From: Nitriliruptoraceae bacterium
Lineage (GTDB): Bacteria > Actinomycetota > Nitriliruptoria > Nitriliruptorales > Nitriliruptoraceae
Direction: 5' to 3'
Length of the DNA stretch: 35,923 bases
Assembly: GCA_007133465.1 (NCBI GenBank)
Contig: SLMP01000073.1
Span: forward strand, 1-35,923
The notes under the pieces were generated by a model. The model ran no database searches and was not told the origin of the DNA. It saw only the letters and a program-made list of their open reading frames with translations. The position numbers were made by a program, and so were the translations under genes. Each line of letters opens with the position of its first letter. Within the stretch, counting starts at the first letter, position 1. This document shows, in pieces, positions 16,232 through 23,901 of this stretch.

Positions 16232-17854
16232 GTGATCGTCGTCCGTCGCTCGCGACCCCTCCGGCTGCTCGCCGCCGCTGCGGTCAGCGCCGCCCTGCTC
16301 GCCGCGTGCACCGACGCGGACGTCGGGTCCACCGGCAACACCGAGGAACAGGCCGCTGCCGATGCGGCCGAACGCGGCCTCGAGGTCGACGGCCCGGATG
16401 GGGGCGAGGTGGTCAACGCCGAACAGCTCGAGGGCCTGACGTTCACGGCGGCGACCACCGACGAGGGGGGCCCTCTCGAGGACGTCAGCCTCCTGCTCGA
16501 CGGCACGGATGTCACCGCCGACGCGGACGTCACCGCCACCTCCCTGACCTACGCCCCCGGTGACCTCCCCGACGGCGAGCGCCTGCTCGAGCTCAGCGAC
16601 ACGGAGGAGACCCTCCATGCCTGGCGGTTCGAGGTCAAGGCGACCCCGCCGGAGCTGGAACTGACGTCACCCGACGGGCCCGTGAGTCCCGACGAGCCAC
16701 TCGTCCTGGCCGGCAGCACCGAGCCGGGCGCGACGGTCGCCGTCGGCGACGCGTCGGTGACCGCCGGCGACGACGGCAGCTTCGAACTCGAGCTCACGGA
16801 GGTCGACGCCACCCTGCCGGTCGTGGTCACCGACCGTGCCGGCAACGTCGTCGAGCACGAGGACCTGCTCGTCACCGTCGGGTCGCGGGTCGACGTGGAG
16901 GAGGTCCGGGGCATGCACATGGCCTTCTGGGCCTGGCCCGACCCCGAGCTGCGCGAACCGATCCTCGAGATGATCGACGAGGGCAAGGTCACGGCCGTCC
17001 AGATCGACCTCAAGGACGAGGGCGGGCAGATCGGCTACGAGTCGGAGGTCGGGCTCGCCCAGGAGATGGGCGCGACACGCTCCTTCCTCGACCTCGAGGC
17101 CACGGTCGCCGAACTGCACGAGCTCGAGGTCGCCGTCGTCGGGCGCATCGTCGCGTTCGCCGACCCCGTGCTCGCCTCCTGGGCGTGGGAGAACGGCAAC
17201 CAGGACTGGGTGATCCAGCTGCCCGACGGCAGCGACTTCTACCGCGGCTCGTACGCCGGGTTCTCCAACTACACCCACCCGGACGTGATCGACTACCTGC
17301 TGGACGTCGCCGAGGAGGCTGCGTCGCTGGGCGTCGACCACATCCTGTGGGACTACATCCGTCGTCCGGAGGGGCTGGAGAACTACGTCGTGCCGGGGCT
17401 CACGACCACCCCGGAGGAGGCGGTCGTCTCCTTCACGCAGCAGGCGGACGAGCGGCTCGCCCCGTACGGCGTGCAACACGGCGCGAGCGTCTACGGCATC
17501 GCCGCCGACCGTCCGACGCAGATCGGTCAGGACATCCCCGGGATGGCCGACCACCTCGACTACGTGGCGCCGATGATCTACCCGTCGCACTGGGGACCCG
17601 GCGAGTACGGCATCGACGACCCGAACGCACGGCCGTACGACATCGTGCGGGCCACGCTGCAGATCTGGAACGAGACCGTCGATGGGCACCGCGCCCGCGT
17701 CGTGCCGTGGCTCGAGGACACGAGCTACCGCGCCTGGGACCGGCCGTTGCAGATCCGCGAGCAGATCCGCGGGGCCGCCGACGAGGGCATCGACGAGTGG
17801 CTGATGTGGAACCCGAGCTCGCGGTTCACCTACGACGCCTACGACCCGTACTGA
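16232..17854 (+). CDS. lipoprotein with DUF4015 putative glycoside hydrolase domain
   Basis: 540 residues from GTG 16232, preferred because it places a signal peptide (VVRRSRPLRLLAAAAVSAAL) at the N-terminus with a lipobox LLAAC at Cys 26; only a weak AGG precedes it, so the start is less certain. An acidic linker and one or two Ig-like beta domains (about 50-220) lead to the DUF4015 barrel: MHMAFWAWPDPELREPI, AVQIDLKDEGGQIGYES, ILWDYIRRPEG and APMIYPSHWGPGEYG are characteristic. The acidic residues in DLKDEGG and DYIRRPEG are candidate catalytic or binding positions. It is probably a surface-anchored enzyme acting on a polysaccharide; substrate unknown. It is convergent with a radical SAM gene, overlapping by 16 bases. 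Confidence 0.85.
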   Translation: MIVVRRSRPLRLLAAAAVSAALLAACTDADVGSTGNTEEQAAADAAERGLEVDGPDGGEVVNAEQLEGLTFTAATTDEGGPLEDVSLLLDGTDVTADADVTATSLTYAPGDLPDGERLLELSDTEETLHAWRFEVKATPPELELTSPDGPVSPDEPLVLAGSTEPGATVAVGDASVTAGDDGSFELELTEVDATLPVVVTDRAGNVVEHEDLLVTVGSRVDVEEVRGMHMAFWAWPDPELREPILEMIDEGKVTAVQIDLKDEGGQIGYESEVGLAQEMGATRSFLDLEATVAELHELEVAVVGRIVAFADPVLASWAWENGNQDWVIQLPDGSDFYRGSYAGFSNYTHPDVIDYLLDVAEEAASLGVDHILWDYIRRPEGLENYVVPGLTTTPEEAVVSFTQQADERLAPYGVQHGASVYGIAADRPTQIGQDIPGMADHLDYVAPMIYPSHWGPGEYGIDDPNARPYDIVRATLQIWNETVDGHRARVVPWLEDTSYRAWDRPLQIREQIRGAADEGIDEWLMWNPSSRFTYDAYDPY

Positions 17855-19077
17855 GTCGCGGCGGGCTCCGGCGACGACGCATCGCCGGAGCCGTGCTCGG
17901 CCATCAGCTCCGCCCACAGCGGCTCGATCAGGCGGTAGGTGACCGCACGCTCGACGTCGTGGTACCGGTCGTAGCCGCCAGCGGTCAGGTGGAGCCCGTC
18001 CGGGGTCGACGCCAGCCAACCCGCCGCCCGCCCGAGGTGCAGCGCCGCGGTCAGCAGCCGCTCGCCGCCGGGGCCACGAGCGACGAACCCGGTCGGGACC
18101 GCGCCGGTGTAGAGCTGCCAGAACAGCCGGTACGCCCCGGCGGCGCTGGGTGACAGCTGCGCGAGCCGCGCGATCGGCAGTCGGCCGGCGTCCACCGCGG
18201 CGAGGTAGGGCGCGAGCCCGAAGTGGTCGACGAGGAACCAGGTGCCCGCCGAGGACGCGGCACCGGCGCCGACGCCGAGGTAGGCGGCGCGGGTGATCGA
18301 CGAGTAGGTCGGCCCACCGACGCGGTTGAAGGTCCAGACCGACCGCCGTTCGTAGCCGTGCGCCGCGGCCAGGTCGGTCGCCTCCCGCAACAGCCGGTGC
18401 TCCCGCCGGGGCTGGTGCGGGCGCTTGCCGAACGGGGTGTAGCCGAACCGCATCAGCGGGTAGGTCGAGACCTGGTCGGCACCCATCGCGAAGCAGGTCG
18501 CGAGGTCCGTCAGCAAGACCTCGGGCCGGTCGAACGCGGTGTCGAACAGCAGGTCCACGTCCACGCAGCGGAACCGACCGACGGCGCGGGCGACGGCCTC
18601 GCGGTTCTGCGTGGCCGTCGTCGGACGCCGCAGGTGACGCAGCACCTCGGGGTCGAACGACTGCACACCGAGGCTGACCGCATCGAACCCGGCCGCGAGC
18701 AGACGGGAGGCCATCGGATCGTTCAGGTGCGAGGGCAGGACCTCGATGGCGCGCTCGCCGGTCACGGTGACGCGCCGGGCGATCCGCTCGACGAGTTCGG
18801 GGCACAGCGTCGGCGTACCGCCCCCGACGTAGAGCGAGGTGAACGGCTCCGCTCCCGCCACGAGGTAGGCGTCGAGCTCACGCTGCAGGGCCGTGCCGTA
18901 GTCGGCGGCCAGGCCGCCGTGGTAGCGCACCTTGTTGTAGGGGCAGAACGGGCACAGCGACCGACAGAACGGGATGTGGACGTAGAGGCCGGGCCGGTCC
19001 CGGAAGTGGCGCAGCACGCTCGCCGCGTCGGGGGGCGGGTCAGGGGTCCTGAAGCGCACCCCTGGCAGCCGTCGCAT
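17839..19077 (-). CDS. HemN/HemW-like radical SAM protein
   Basis: 412 residues. The iron-sulfur motif CRSLCPFC (Cys 38, 42, 45, spacing C-x3-C-x2-C) follows YVHIPF, then YVGGGTPTL and SLGVQSFDPEVLRHLRR, all typical of the coproporphyrinogen-oxidase-like radical SAM family; a C-terminal HemN-like helical domain is present. The family includes the oxygen-independent heme enzyme HemN, heme chaperone HemW and many enzymes of unknown substrate. PYNK after the cluster cysteines differs from ordinary HemW, so no specific role is assigned. No heme genes are nearby. The ATG at 19077 has only a poor SD, so the N-terminus is uncertain. The 3' end overlaps the DUF4015 gene by 16 bases. Confidence 0.85.
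   Translation of the reverse strand: MRRLPGVRFRTPDPPPDAASVLRHFRDRPGLYVHIPFCRSLCPFCPYNKVRYHGGLAADYGTALQRELDAYLVAGAEPFTSLYVGGGTPTLCPELVERIARRVTVTGERAIEVLPSHLNDPMASRLLAAGFDAVSLGVQSFDPEVLRHLRRPTTATQNREAVARAVGRFRCVDVDLLFDTAFDRPEVLLTDLATCFAMGADQVSTYPLMRFGYTPFGKRPHQPRREHRLLREATDLAAAHGYERRSVWTFNRVGGPTYSSITRAAYLGVGAGAASSAGTWFLVDHFGLAPYLAAVDAGRLPIARLAQLSPSAAGAYRLFWQLYTGAVPTGFVARGPGGERLLTAALHLGRAAGWLASTPDGLHLTAGGYDRYHDVERAVTYRLIEPLWAELMAEHGSGDASSPEPAATQYGS
17864..17892 (+). terminator. hairpin terminator of the DUF4015 gene, inside the opposite gene
   Basis: A perfect 11-bp stem, GGCTCCGGCGA (17864-17874) with TCGCCGGAGCC (17882-17892) and a 7-base loop, beginning 10 bases after the stop at 17854. It lies within the last codons of the convergent radical SAM gene, where it encodes a Gly/Ser/Asp/Pro-rich tail. 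Confidence 0.65.
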
Positions 19078-19094
19078 GCCTCAGCGTCCCGCGG

Positions 19095-19128
19095 CCCGGG
19101 TCGGGCCACCAGGGTCCGTGGACCCGGG
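19095..19128 (-). terminator. likely terminator after M23 peptidase A
   Basis: CCCGGGT (19095-19101) pairs with ACCCGGG (19122-19128), with an inner CCAC/GTGG helix and a 4-base bulge. It starts just past the stop at 19137 on the minus strand and before the radical SAM start. Confidence 0.45.
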
Positions 19129-19136
19129 TGGACGGC

Positions 19137-21350
19137 TCAGTCCGCGGACGATGCCTCGTCCGCCGCCTCCGGGGGGACACCGAGGTAGTGCACGGTCACC
19201 GTGGGCTCGCCGTCGCTGTGCGCGTCACGGAACGACCACAGGGTGTCGTGCAGGACCCCGACGGTGTCGCGGCCGTCCCCGGTGACGTCCCCGACCACGG
19301 GCACGTCGGCGGGAGCGTCCCCGAAGGCGAAGACCACGTCCGCGTTCCCGGCGGCGAGGGTGTTGCGCAGCAGCCAGCGACCGTCCCGCCGCACCCCGAC
19401 GGTGTCGCGCCCGTCGCCGTTCCAGTCGCCGACGAAGGGTTCGTCTGCCGGTTCACGACCGAAGACGAAGACGTGGTCGGGTTCGGTGTCCGCGTGGTCG
19501 TCGAGCAGCAGCCACGTGTCCCCGCGACGGACCCCGACGGTGGCGCGCCCATCGCCGTTCCAGTCGCCGACGACCGGGATGTCGTCGTCCTCGCCGAACT
19601 CGACGACCTGGACCGCGGTGCCGGCCGCGAGTTCGTCGTGCAGGTGGAAGCGACCGTCCCGCCAGACGCCGATGGTGTCGTGGCCGTCGCCGTTCCAGTC
19701 GCCGACGACGGCGATGTCCCCCGCCCGCCGGCCGTAGTGGACGACGACGTCGTCACCCTCGGGCGTCGCGGCCTGGAGGTGGAAGTGCTCGCCGATGCGC
19801 CAGCCCGGGGTGTCGATCCCGTCGCCGTTCCAGTCCCCCAGCAGGGGGACGCCCGGCGCGGGACCGTACGCGAAGGTCAGGTCGCCCTCCCCCGCGGCGT
19901 GCTCGTTGCGCAGCAGCCACTCGTCGCCGGCGACGACCGCGCCGACGGTCGTGCGCCCGTCGGCGTTCCAGTCGCCGACGACGGGGACCGCGTCCTCGTG
20001 CTGGCCGAAGTCGAAGGATCGGTCCGCGTAGCCGGCGGCGAGCACGTCCCGCAGCAGCCACCTGCCGTCGGGGTGCCAGGCACCCACCGTGGTGCGCCCG
20101 TCGCCGTTCCAGTCGCCCACGATGCCGACGGCGTCATCGGCACGCCCGAACACGACATGGTGGTCCGCCTCACCGTCGGCCAGTTCGTCGCGCAGGAACC
20201 ACTCCCCGCCGGCACGGCGCACACCGACCGTCGTGCGGCCGTCGCCGTTCCAGTCGCCGACGAAGCCCACGTCCTCCGCCCCCTCCCCGAACACGAAGTC
20301 GTGGTCGGGTGCGCCGGGCGCGTTGGTGTCACGCAGCAGCCACCGGTCCCCACGGCGCACACCGATCGTGTCGGTGCCGTCACCGTTCCAGTCGCCGACG
20401 ACGGGCTGGTCGGTTGGCAGCCCGAAGCTCACGACGGCGTCGGTGTGCCCCGCTGCGCCGGCCTCCCGCAGGTAGAAGCGGTCGCCGATGCGCCAGCCCG
20501 GCGTGGCGTGACCGTCGCCGTTCCAGTCGCCGACCAGCGGAGCCGGCACGGAGGCCGCCTGGGGGTTGCCGACCGGGCCGGACAGGAAGATCGCGGCGTG
20601 GGCCGGGTCGATGTCCCCCGGATTGATGTCCCCCGGGTAGTCGCCCCGTTGCTCCGCGGCGCGGAGGCTGAAGTAGGGGTTGATGCGGTGGGATCCGTCG
20701 GGGGCTCGGACCGCCGGGTCGTGGATCTCGAAGTGCAGGTGCGGGTAGGGCTCGGTGGCGTTGCCCGAGTAGCCCGCGTACCCGAGGTGCTGCCCACGCT
20801 CGACCACCGATCCGCAGGTGATCCCGGGGGCGTACGCCTCGACGGCCGGCCCGTCGTTCGTGCCGAAGTGCAGGTACCAGTACTCGCGCCCGTCGTCCCC
20901 ATCGACCCGGATCGCGTACCCCCAGGCGGGGGGCTCGTCGAGCGCGCCCGCCGCCGCCGACCCACACCCGAGGCCGGTGATCAGCCCGACCGTGCCGCCG
21001 ACGACCGCGTGGATCGGGGTGCCGGTGTCGACCATCACGTCCGTCGCGCCGTGGTCGCCGCGCCGCCGTGGCTGGACGTAGTCGTTGAAGTAGGAGTAGC
21101 GGGCACCCCAGTAGCGGGCTTCCGGCGAGACCGGAAAGGTCAGGTCGACGACCTGCTCGTGGTTGCCGGTGGGTGCCGGCGCCCGACGACCCCGCTGCTG
21201 CGGGTCGCCGGCCTGCGCACCCGACCGGTCCTCGGACGCGGTGCCTGCGCTGTCATGCTGGTCGTGGGCGACCGCGGCAGGCCCCCCGGCCACCAGCAGC
21301 GTCAGGACGAGCGCGCCCACCAGCAGCGTCGGTACGACTCGATGCTCCAA
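19137..21350 (-). CDS. secreted M23 metallopeptidase with ten WNGDG repeats, paralog A
   Basis: 737 residues. The only start in frame after an upstream TAG is TTG 21350, with GGAG 3 bases upstream. A signal peptide (about 1-28) is followed by a Gln/Arg/Pro linker and an M23 (LytM) domain with HGATD (His 100, Asp 104), YLHFG (His 161) and HLHFE (His 204, His 206): zinc ligands and catalytic His all present. Two cysteines in GLGCGS and GITCGS probably form a disulfide. From about 271 there are ten repeats of about 45 residues, each opening with a variant of VGDWNGDG. Repeats 1 and 6 share TPGWRIG, and 2 and 7 share DTIGV, so the array is 5+5. Likely a cell-wall endopeptidase with a calcium-binding propeller-like adhesive or regulatory tail; the substrate bond is unknown. 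Confidence 0.92.
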   Translation of the reverse strand: MEHRVVPTLLVGALVLTLLVAGGPAAVAHDQHDSAGTASEDRSGAQAGDPQQRGRRAPAPTGNHEQVVDLTFPVSPEARYWGARYSYFNDYVQPRRRGDHGATDVMVDTGTPIHAVVGGTVGLITGLGCGSAAAGALDEPPAWGYAIRVDGDDGREYWYLHFGTNDGPAVEAYAPGITCGSVVERGQHLGYAGYSGNATEPYPHLHFEIHDPAVRAPDGSHRINPYFSLRAAEQRGDYPGDINPGDIDPAHAAIFLSGPVGNPQAASVPAPLVGDWNGDGHATPGWRIGDRFYLREAGAAGHTDAVVSFGLPTDQPVVGDWNGDGTDTIGVRRGDRWLLRDTNAPGAPDHDFVFGEGAEDVGFVGDWNGDGRTTVGVRRAGGEWFLRDELADGEADHHVVFGRADDAVGIVGDWNGDGRTTVGAWHPDGRWLLRDVLAAGYADRSFDFGQHEDAVPVVGDWNADGRTTVGAVVAGDEWLLRNEHAAGEGDLTFAYGPAPGVPLLGDWNGDGIDTPGWRIGEHFHLQAATPEGDDVVVHYGRRAGDIAVVGDWNGDGHDTIGVWRDGRFHLHDELAAGTAVQVVEFGEDDDIPVVGDWNGDGRATVGVRRGDTWLLLDDHADTEPDHVFVFGREPADEPFVGDWNGDGRDTVGVRRDGRWLLRNTLAAGNADVVFAFGDAPADVPVVGDVTGDGRDTVGVLHDTLWSFRDAHSDGEPTVTVHYLGVPPEAADEASSAD
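19176..20540 (-). repeat. ten-copy protein repeat array in M23 peptidase A
   Basis: Ten copies of about 135 bases encoding GDWNGDGxxTxGVRRG(D/x)RWLLR...FG units. The DxNxDG core resembles calcium-binding loops. Copy 5 has DWNADG and copy 10 has DVTGDG. Boundaries are approximate. The copies are also visible at DNA level as a recurring GTCGCCGTTCCAGTC core on the plus strand. Confidence 0.9.
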
Positions 21351-21394
21351 GGTCTCCCACCCGATCGGTCCGGTTCGCTACAGCTGCCGGCCCG

Positions 21395-21400
21395 ACTCTA
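21395..21400 (-). promoter_or_regulatory. possible -10 element TAGAGT for M23 peptidase A
   Basis: On the minus strand TAGAGT fits TAnnnT, 45 bases before the TTG start, with TTCCGT 17 bases further upstream as a weak -35. The 210-base gap between the two M23 genes leaves room for a separate promoter. Confidence 0.3.
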
Positions 21401-21560
21401 CTCCCCTCCCCGGTCCCACGGAACGCAGGGGGCCGGCGGTGGGCGACGGGCGCCCGGGCGAGACTGCCACGCGCGCTGCGCTCCCCGCGCGAAACCATGA
21501 ACCTCTACTTCAGGTCGAATATCGGACGGCCCCCGGCCGACACCGCGCCCCCCGCGAGGA

Positions 21561-23639
21561 TCAGCCGGCGTAGCGGTAGGTCAGCGACGTCGGGCCCGCG
21601 CTGTTCGCGTTGCGCAGGAACCACTCGGTGTCGATCAGGTAGCCCACGGTGTCCTGCCCGTTGCCGTTGAAGTCCCCGGTGATGCCGACGGCCGCGGGGT
21701 GCGAGCCGTGGTTGAAGGCCACGTCGGCGAACCCGGCCGCGAGGCGGTTGCGTAGCAGCCACCGGTCACCGCGCCGCACACCGACCGTGTCCCGACCGTT
21801 GCCGTTCCAGTCCCCCACGATCGGGACATCGCGCGGGTCGATGCCGAAACGGAAGTTGTGGTCGGCAGCGCCCGAGGACAGCGTGTTGCGCAGCAGCCAG
21901 CGATCGCCGCGACGCACACCGACGGAGTCGCGGCCGTTGCCGTTCCAGTCACCGACGACCGGGATGTCGGACGCCTCACCGAAGGTCACGATGTGGTCGG
22001 CGTTGCCGGACACGAGGTTGTCGCGCAGGAGGAACCGGTTGCCCCGCCGGACGCCGATCGTGTCGCGTCCGTTGCCGTTCCAGTCGCCGACGACCGGGAT
22101 GTCCTCAGGGCTCGTCCCGAACCGGGCGACGAGGTCGCGTCCGTCGCTGGCCGCGCGGTGCAGGTGGAAGCGCTGACCGATCCGCCACCCCGGGGTGTCG
22201 CGACCGTCGCCGTTCCAGTCGCCCATGAGCGGCACCCCCGGCGCCGGCCCGTAGACCACCGTGTCGTTGCTGAAGCCCGACGAGTGGAAGTTGCGACGCA
22301 ACCAGCGGTTGCCGTCGACGACGGCCCCGACGGTCGTGCGCCCATCGCCGTTCCAGTCCCCGACCACCGGCTTCGCGTCGGCGGCCCTCCCGAACGTGAA
22401 GGAGTGGTTGGCGTTGCCCGCGGCGTGCACGTTGCGCAGCAGCCACCTGCCGCCGGGGTGCCAGGCACCGACCGTGGTCCGACCATCGCCGTTCCAGTCA
22501 CCGACCACGCCGACGGCGTCGGAGGCGCGTCCGAAGACGTAACGCAGGTCCGCGGGCCCGCTCGACAGGCGGTTGCGCAAGAACCACTCGCCGCCCGGGC
22601 GACGCATCCCGACCGTGTCGCGCCCGTCGCCGTTCCAGTCACCGACGAAGCCGACCGCGTCGCGGTGCTCACCGAACGAGAAATCGTGGTCCGGCGCCCC
22701 GGGCGTGTTGCTGTTGCGCAGCATCCAGCGGTTGCCACGCCGGACACCGATCGTGTCTCGCCCGTCGCCGTTCCAGTCGCCGACGACCGGGTGGTCCGTC
22801 GGGAGGCCGAACGGCACGACGACATCCGAACCGCCGGACCGGTTCGCCGCGAGCAGGTAGAACCGGTCACCGATGCGCCAGCCCGGCGTCTCCACACCGT
22901 TGCCGTTCCAGTCGCCCGACAGCGGGGCGGGCAGGACGGCCGGGTGCGGGGCCCAACCGGTTGTCGCCTCGCTCGGTGGTGGCGGGGCCGGCGCGGGAGC
23001 GGGTGCGGTGCTCGTGCGGTTCGGGAAATCGCCCCGCTGCTCAGCCGACTGCAAGCTGAAGTAGGGGTTGATGCGGTCGGAACCGTCCGGCGCGTTGGTG
23101 ATCCGGTTGTCACGGATCTCGAAGTGCAGGTGCGGGTAGAGCGCGCTGGCGTTGCCCGAGTGGGCGGCGTACCCCAGGTGCTGCCCGCGCACGACCTGCG
23201 AGCCGCACGTGATCCCCGGCGCGTAGGCCTCGGACGCCGGGCCGGTCTGGGTCCCGAGGTGGATGTACCAGTAGTCGCGGCCGTCGTCGGCCGACAGCCG
23301 GATCGCGTAGCCCCAGGACGGAGGGTTGTTCAGCGAGCCGTGCGCGGCCGAACCACACCCGAGCCCGGTGATGAGCGTGACCCGTCCACTACGCGCCGCG
23401 TACACCGAGGTCCCTGCGTCGACCATGATGTCGGTCGCCCCGTGGTACCCGCGACTGCGTGGCTCGTAGTAGTCGTTGCGGTAGGTGTAGGGACCGGTCT
23501 TGTACCGCGCGTCCGACGCGACCGGGAAGGTGATGTCGACCGTCTGCTGGTAGCTCGTCGACGCCAACGCCGGCGCCGCGATCAGCGACAGTCCGGCGAT
23601 CATCGCGCCGAGCACGAGGCTGATCGCGACACGACGCAC
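21561..23639 (-). CDS. secreted M23 metallopeptidase with ten WNGDG repeats, paralog B
   Basis: 692 residues from GTG 23639, with GGAGG 6 bases upstream; the frame is open further upstream, but that part is not protein-like. Signal peptide about 1-27 (ends APALAS). M23 domain: HGATD (His 66, Asp 70), YIHLG (His 127), HLHFE (His 170, His 172), and the same two cysteines in GLGCGS and GITCGS. A Pro/Ala linker (about 208-235) leads to ten repeats from about 239 that match paralog A copy for copy. Repeats 1 and 7 to 10 read WNGNG rather than WNGDG, still with Asp/Asn side chains suited to metal binding. It ends right after repeat 10, without paralog A's acidic tail. Same orientation as paralog A, which lies 210 bases downstream: a tandem whole-gene duplication. 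Confidence 0.93.
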   Translation of the reverse strand: MRRVAISLVLGAMIAGLSLIAAPALASTSYQQTVDITFPVASDARYKTGPYTYRNDYYEPRSRGYHGATDIMVDAGTSVYAARSGRVTLITGLGCGSAAHGSLNNPPSWGYAIRLSADDGRDYWYIHLGTQTGPASEAYAPGITCGSQVVRGQHLGYAAHSGNASALYPHLHFEIRDNRITNAPDGSDRINPYFSLQSAEQRGDFPNRTSTAPAPAPAPPPPSEATTGWAPHPAVLPAPLSGDWNGNGVETPGWRIGDRFYLLAANRSGGSDVVVPFGLPTDHPVVGDWNGDGRDTIGVRRGNRWMLRNSNTPGAPDHDFSFGEHRDAVGFVGDWNGDGRDTVGMRRPGGEWFLRNRLSSGPADLRYVFGRASDAVGVVGDWNGDGRTTVGAWHPGGRWLLRNVHAAGNANHSFTFGRAADAKPVVGDWNGDGRTTVGAVVDGNRWLRRNFHSSGFSNDTVVYGPAPGVPLMGDWNGDGRDTPGWRIGQRFHLHRAASDGRDLVARFGTSPEDIPVVGDWNGNGRDTIGVRRGNRFLLRDNLVSGNADHIVTFGEASDIPVVGDWNGNGRDSVGVRRGDRWLLRNTLSSGAADHNFRFGIDPRDVPIVGDWNGNGRDTVGVRRGDRWLLRNRLAAGFADVAFNHGSHPAAVGITGDFNGNGQDTVGYLIDTEWFLRNANSAGPTSLTYRYAG
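21564..22925 (-). repeat. ten-copy protein repeat array in M23 peptidase B
   Basis: Ten units of about 135 bases, arranged as in paralog A: units 1 and 6 carry TPGWRIG, unit 4 AWHPGGRWLLRN, unit 5 VVYGPAPGV. Unit 10 has GDFNGNG and closes the protein. Boundaries are approximate. Confidence 0.9.
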
Positions 23640-23701
23640 GGAGGACCTCCAGGCGGGGGGAACCAGGGAGAGGCGGGGCACCGAAGGGCGCGCCGGCGCG
23701 G

Positions 23702-23729
23702 ACGATAGTCCGCCTGCCCGTTCGGCCAA
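23702..23729 (-). promoter_or_regulatory. candidate promoter of M23 peptidase B
   Basis: On the minus strand TTGGCC (23724-23729) and TATCGT (23702-23707) are separated by 16 bases, a reasonable -35/-10 pair for a housekeeping sigma factor. The -10 lies inside a short inverted repeat GCGGAC-GATA-GTCCGC (23698-23713). The predicted transcript would have a 5' leader of about 55 bases before GTG 23639. Confidence 0.5.
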
Positions 23730-23745
23730 CCCCCCGTTCGGCCAA
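23717..23745. repeat. 13-bp direct repeat over the M23 B promoter
   Basis: CCCGTTCGGCCAA occurs at 23717-23729 and 23733-23745, period 16. One copy overlaps the candidate -35 and the other lies just upstream, as an activator or repressor half-site pair would. Binding factor unknown. Confidence 0.6.
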
Positions 23746-23847
23746 GGCCACGCGGGAACCATCGATGCCGTCCGAGCGTTCGCGGCGGTGCGGCCGCTCG
23801 GGCGGACCCGGAGCGGTCGGACGACCGGCAGCGATCGCTCGATGATC

Positions 23848-23895
23848 ACGACCCGCAACCGCCACGAGAAGACGACCCGCAACCGCCACGAGAAG
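23848..23895 (+). repeat. perfect 24-bp tandem duplication before the NUDIX gene
   Basis: Two identical 24-base copies (23848-23871, 23872-23895) sit directly before the NUDIX start. The unit is eight codons long and in frame with the gene, encoding TTRNRHEK twice if translation begins at an upstream ATG. With the preferred start at 23902 it is 5'-UTR and its end supplies the AGAGG of the ribosome site. Confidence 0.9.
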
Positions 23896-23901
23896 AGGAC
23901 G

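Noticed and set aside
19128-21500. 790-codon plus-strand open frame with regular VPVADDG-like repeats
   Set aside because: It is the complement of the M23 A repeat array; its periodicity is inherited and there is no SD or signal peptide.
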